NCBI GenBank assembly: GCA_001898485.1
Contig: MKTY01000007.1
Span: forward strand, 82,290 to 146,289
Direction of reading: 5' to 3'
Length of the DNA: 64,000 bases
Source of the DNA: Sphingobacteriales bacterium 46-32
GTDB taxonomy: Bacteria; Bacteroidota; Bacteroidia; Chitinophagales; Chitinophagaceae
The position numbers and the translations under genes are program-made. Below are positions 60,578 through 64,000 of the stretch, piece after piece. Position 1 is the first letter of the stretch. Every line of letters begins with the position of its first letter. The notes under the pieces were generated by a model. It made no database searches. It was not told where the DNA came from and was given only the letters and a program-made list of their open reading frames with translations.

Positions 60578-62364
60578 TTATTTTTTTGGTTTCCAATAAT
60601 CACCCATTTGTTCTTTTGTTTTTCCACCTCCCGACTTTTCTAAAAGTGCTTTCTGCGCTCTTTGCTTGAACTGATACCATTTAGGCCTCCAATCATCCAA
60701 AGTCACAAATTGCTGATGCCAGGCATTATTTGGATCTAATCCTATTGAACGAAGTGCCTCCTCCTTAAATTCTTTATAGGCGATAGCAGCTCCAAATAGA
60801 ACTCGAATGCCCTTGGCACGATTTATCGCCTCTCCGGAAGCTCTTCTACCTGTAAATTTATCAGTAAATGGTATCATACCTGGCGTATCGCCTGTACTTA
60901 CAGATTTAAGATAATCTTCAGCCTTGTTATATAGCATATTATCAGACTCTAACGTTCTGGTATCCTCAAGCCATCCCTGATAATCCACTATCCCATCCTG
61001 CATCATATCATGTGTCTTGGAAATAGCATCAGGAATATCAATAGGACGTTGGGTAAAATCGTATGCATTTTTTTCGACAAGGCCCAATGTGTTAGGGCCC
61101 TGGTGGCTAAACATTGGACCATCCGCAGTTATACATCCACCACCCGAATATATACCATGGTACTCTAATTCGGAATCTGTTGGAATTATTCCTCTTAAAT
61201 CTCCCTCTTGTCGCATTTCCCACATAGGAGGAGCAATAGTGCCATCTTCCCGATGATAAACCCACTTAATACCGCGTCCTTCTTTGCCGAAAGATTGTGA
61301 GAATCTGCGATAAAACTCGCCTACAGACATACCATGAGCTTTTTTAATTTGCTCTGCAGTCATATTTCGATGATCAACATAAGTCTTCTTTTGAATAAAA
61401 ACATCTCCATTCTGATCCTTAGCAAAATAGATGTGGACAGTTAAATATTCAAGTCCATCCAAATCCACGCCATCTATCGGCCGATTTGAAGCGTATTGGT
61501 ACGGGGTTAACATTGGATAGGAACGCGTCAATGGATCAACTGAAAGAAACCTTCCCAATCTCGGATCATAAATCCGCATCCCATAATCCTGCTGATTTCC
61601 TTCGCCTTTTACATCGTTATCATTCTCTTTTCCATTAAATCCATACCGGTAAGTATCATCAAAAGCATACCTCCTTCCCGGCATGATCATCCCAAACGGG
61701 TAATAATCATTTGCACCCGCCACATCCGCCTGGTAATAATCCACAGTCACCCCAGCACCACTGCTTTGCTGACGACGATCGGTTACGGTCACTAATACAT
61801 TACCTAAGTGATTGGACAATTCAAAGAGCTTCGCACCTCTAATAAACAAGGATTTTCTCGCATATCCAAAACCGGTAGCCAGTAATACCGTAGTATCCGG
61901 CGCCGAATGCTGCGTGGTCATACCCAGCCGGCTGCTGCCATACAGATGATTCTCTGTCTGTTGCAGTGTACCTGCCGCCGCTTTGCTGTATACACTCAGC
62001 ACATTGCCGCTGGCATCCCGTGTATACACGGTAGTGTCGGTCGCAGTTTGCTTCATGATCCGGTTGCCGGCTGCATCATACACATACCGGTGATAGCAGG
62101 CACCTGACTGTCCCGGCTGGAACTCACCTGGTTGACCTTACCACTGATGAAGTCATAGTTGTATTCAATCCGCTTGGTCATGTGCCCGCTTACTTCATTG
62201 AGCACACCTTTGCCGTAAGACTGCAGCAGCGTGTCTACATTACCATGTATATCGTAACTGTAATAAGTAGTGCTGGTCCGCTCACCCCCAATGGCATCGG
62301 CGAGTGAGGTATAACTCACCCGGTTGCGCAGGTTGGCCTGGTAATAAGAATCAGGAGCCCGGCT
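60578..62364 (-). pseudogene. Rhs-family C-terminal fragment with toxin domain, 5'-truncated and frameshifted
   Basis: The plus-end part (62364-about 62130) encodes RHS/YD repeat sequence (TTYYSYDIHGNVDTLLQSYG, KRIEYNYDFISGKVNQV). A one-base loss near 62121-62130 shifts the frame, after which the open frame continues as FQPGQSGACYHRYVYDAAGN, the RHS-core end YDPRLGRFLSVDPL and PYQYASNRPIDGVDLDG. About 290 residues of C-terminal domain follow (counting from the GTG at 62083, residues 211-501), with His358-Asp359 in ISKTHDMMQD. The thousands of bases of Rhs expected upstream are absent. It is a displaced toxin cassette; whether it is expressed is unknown. Confidence 0.75.
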
Positions 62365-62522
62365 TCAGTGCTACTAGCATCGTCCCTTGCGTCGCACACT
62401 TCAACTGCAGGATCACAGATGAGCAATATGGAAGATCAATAAATAAATACATCCTGATTTTATTCGGCCAATCAAAAACATGGTTTTTACAGTAGATTAC
62501 CAGTAAAAGTATCTACCTCACT

Positions 62523-62648
62523 TCAGAATAAAAATATTATTCCGGAACCATTGTTTATAGTAGCCTCAATCCCCGCAAGCAGTTTCCTTTTCAATAAAAA
62601 ACTGATAGTGGTAAATGAAGAAATATTCAGTAAATGGCCGCTAATGAT
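62523..62648 (-). pseudogene. 3' remnant of a second copy of the 56999-57346 gene
   Basis: The frame (bounded upstream by TAA) encodes LLNISSFTTISFLLKR then KLLAGIEATINNGSGIIFLF and a TGA. The intact gene ends with LLKRKLLAGIEAAINNDSG, IIFLF. The DNA at 62515-62608 matches 56991-57084 with 5 differences and no gap. The 5' two thirds are missing. Confidence 0.7.
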
Positions 62649-62819
62649 TTACTGGACTACGCTTTTAACGATGACGGCTCTTTCCGCATCGCCATTAACT
62701 GGCACAAAGCCACAACCGACACCTGGAAAAAAATTATTGAAACCAATATAAAAAAAATAAACAGATATTGTTGCAATGACAAAGCCGCGGATCGCTCAGC
62801 GACTTCGTATTTTGTTTAA
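62634..62819 (+). pseudogene. Possible coding remnant (61 codons)
   Basis: The frame begins with ATG directly after an in-frame TAA and reads MAANDLLDYAFNDDGSFRIA then INWHKATTDTWKKIIETN, which looks protein-like, before ending in low-complexity sequence. It overlaps the minus-strand remnant by 15 bases. No family is recognised; it may be a fragment of a transferred gene. Confidence 0.25.
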
Positions 62820-62827
62820 ACAATAAT

Positions 62828-63343
62828 CTACACTTGAACCGTTCCAATTGTTCCATCTGGCTTTACATGCAAATAATCACCGACATATCTCTGCTCTTTC
62901 AATGGAGCTGGATATGGCAGAGAAAGTAAATACTTCAAATCTACTTCCTTCCATAATTCATCCATAAATTCCGAAGAAACACTTTTGTAAGTCGAAGTAA
63001 AAAAAATCTTTATCCCTTCATAGATTATTTCTATCGCCTTTCTGTGCGGATCGTTCGCATTCGTTATTAATTTCAAAGGAACAACCATTTCATAAAGTTT
63101 TAGCCCCTCCGATTTTATTGTCCTCGGTTTTTTAGCTAAAAATATTCCTTTAGGACCTCTTTCACCTTCGGTCATAAAATAAATAGCTAAATCAGTCTTC
63201 CATTTCTTGCTAATTAACTTTGGCTTTTTTTCTTGAATACGTTCAGATATAAACTCGTCAAAATATTCGCAAATACGATACGATATCGGGGGACGCTCCT
63301 CTAAAGAATCACTTGTCAATAGTATTTTAAAAAATGTTTCCAC
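62828..63343 (-). CDS. Hypothetical immunity-like protein, paralog of the gene at 56484
   Basis: This 171-residue soluble protein shares several blocks with the 159-residue protein at 56484-56963: EERPPIS, KKPRTIKSEGLKLYEMVVPL, DPHRKAIEI, and YLLSLPYPAPLKEQRYVGDY. It starts with GTG at 63343, since no in-frame ATG is nearby. It lies upstream of the Rhs fragment, whereas its paralog lies at the far end of the array. An immunity role is inferred from context only. Confidence 0.62.
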   Translation of the reverse strand: METFFKILLTSDSLEERPPISYRICEYFDEFISERIQEKKPKLISKKWKTDLAIYFMTEGERGPKGIFLAKKPRTIKSEGLKLYEMVVPLKLITNANDPHRKAIEIIYEGIKIFFTSTYKSVSSEFMDELWKEVDLKYLLSLPYPAPLKEQRYVGDYLHVKPDGTIGTVQV

Positions 63344-63376
63344 TATTACTATAAATTCTACTTGAATTTTAAAAAT

Positions 63377-63466
63377 TTACTCAATGCTCTTAATGCTCAG
63401 CGTATCGTTCGGACTTACAAAATACTTTTTGCATCCTGTTGCAAACTCCGGATAACGTTTGAAGAT
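63377..63466 (-). pseudogene. C-terminal remnant related to the 59559-60023 lipoprotein
   Basis: Twenty-nine codons between stops encode FKRYPEFATGCKKYFVSPND then TLSIKSIE. The central KKYFVSPxDTL and 36 bases (63398-63433 against 59676-59711, 3 differences) match the lipoprotein gene. It lacks a start and is most likely debris from a recombination event. Confidence 0.45.
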
Positions 63467-63509
63467 TCATTGTTATATATGAACACTCCTAAGAACGGAG
63501 CTTCAAAAA

Positions 63510-63887
63510 CTAATAATATTTACGGCTAAGCATCTCTTTTACTTTCAAAACCAAGGTATCAACATTAGCGGTATTTTCTTCAATTACAACTTTATCTTCT
63601 TCTACCCAAATCAATCCATCTTTGGGCTGCCCTTCTGTCATTAGCTTATTTGGATATATATTCATGCTATTACCCTCAACTCTTATGCAGCAACTCGAAG
63701 AAGTCACATACAGTTTAGAAAAAGATTTTTCCTTTAGATCAGATAATATTTTTTTTTGAATCATCGGAAACTCGCTCCTGTCAGGAGCTTTAACTTTTTT
63801 AGCACTATTATTCAAAGTCTTTAGAATAGTTGACAACAAATCCTCGTCAGAACAATTTGTGGAAAGAATATAAACCGGGGTTACATC
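63510..63887 (-). pseudogene. Immunity-like gene truncated at its 5' end by an IS3-family element
   Basis: About 125 codons remain, from DVTPVYILSTNCSDEDLLST to TLVLKVKEMLSRKYY. The frame stays open past 63887 but enters the presumed insertion sequence, and the only available start there (TTG at 63902) is an accident of IS sequence. The remaining protein is soluble alpha/beta with a strand pair LYVTSSSCCIRVEGNSMNIY. No family is recognised. The gap 63467-63509 has no gene. Confidence 0.6.
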
Positions 63888-64000
63888 TGTAAGCTCCCCC
63901 AAAGTTCGGCCAATGAAGTTAGAGTTAACAAGGGTTTGATTTGTTAACTTTAAATTTTAATACATGAGAAAGCGATTTACAGAAACTCAGATTGTTTCTG
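63888..64000 (+). mobile_element. Left end of an IS3-family insertion sequence (continues beyond window)
   Basis: The presumed terminal repeat begins TGTAAGCTCCCCCAAAGTTC at 63888, a TG-led end as in IS3 elements, and is followed by a GTTAAC...GTTAAC repeat pair (63934-63957 area) and the transposase start at 63964. The boundary is inferred from the break in the neighbouring gene; the other end is not in the window. Confidence 0.6.
63964..64000 (+). CDS. IS3-family transposase OrfA, first 12 codons
   Basis: The ATG at 63964 opens MRKRFTETQIVS, the standard beginning of IS3-family OrfA (HTH_Tnp_1, PF01527), whose members begin with sequences such as MRKxRFTExQIV. The rest lies outside the window. 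Confidence 0.75.
   Translation, partial: MRKRFTETQIVS

Larger units (their letters stand above)
62365..62827. other. Mosaic spacer with gene debris
   Basis: Rhs similarity stops abruptly near 62365. The stretch to about 62514 has no recognisable gene. It is followed by the duplicated 3' fragment at 62523-62648 and a short plus-strand frame at 62634-62819. The composition changes over tens of bases, as expected from repeated recombination. Confidence 0.5.

Noticed and set aside
1..64000. tRNA, rRNA, riboswitch or origin sequences
   Set aside because: None was recognised on reading through the window, although small RNAs cannot be excluded by eye.

Overview
The window looks like chromosomal DNA of a Bacteroidota bacterium, most likely Chitinophagaceae or a close relative (family level is inference). 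The signs are a SusC/SusD pair with an ECF sigma/FecR switch, two large secreted proteins with type IX secretion-like C-terminal domains, lipoproteins with N-terminal lipoboxes, several exact TAnnTTTG -7 promoter elements, and very few Shine-Dalgarno sequences. No rRNA, tRNA or CRISPR array was seen.

Layout. 1-3552: end of a cutC-like gene, a glycosylasparaginase, an FMN reductase-pirin pair and a SnoaL-like protein. 3623-18783: two tandem CocE/NonD hydrolases, a GH20 beta-hexosaminidase, then SusD-SusC-FecR on the minus strand facing away from an ECF sigma gene, and a NagB glucosamine-6-phosphate deaminase fused to a PIG-L/LmbE deacetylase-like domain. With the glycosylasparaginase, this reads as a GlcNAc-glycan acquisition and catabolism neighbourhood. 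18943-32903: housekeeping and accessory genes (Bax inhibitor-1 family, AI-2E family transporter, AsmA-like protein, cytoplasmic GH13 alpha-amylase, MFS transporter, VOC protein, putative secreted zinc peptidase, T9SS-type surface protein).

33569-48451 is a complete L-arabinose locus on the plus strand: HAD phosphatase, Nudix-type regulator AraR, araB, araD, galM, araA, SSS symporter, GH51, GH127 and a GH146-like enzyme. Secreted enzymes release arabinose from arabinan or arabinosylated glycans, the symporter imports it, and the epimerase, isomerase, kinase and 4-epimerase convert it to D-xylulose-5-phosphate. A palindrome over the araB promoter is a candidate AraR operator. 48474-49150 is an array of palindromic repeats of about 115 bp that runs into the 3' end of an RRM protein gene. 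49674-52691 is a tripartite efflux operon (adaptor, FtsX-like permease, ATPase), followed by a T9SS-type beta-helix protein.

55775-64000 is a lower-GC accessory island, all on the minus strand until the last bases. It holds a 5'-truncated, frameshifted Rhs C-terminal (toxin) fragment, a tight array of small lipoprotein, membrane and cytosolic genes resembling an immunity-gene stockpile, duplicated and decayed fragments of those genes, and the edge of an IS3-family element that cuts one of them. This polymorphic-toxin/orphan-immunity island is the best candidate for undescribed biology here. Intergenic spaces elsewhere carry several unrelated families of degenerate 7-9-mer repeats, usually directly behind a stop codon.
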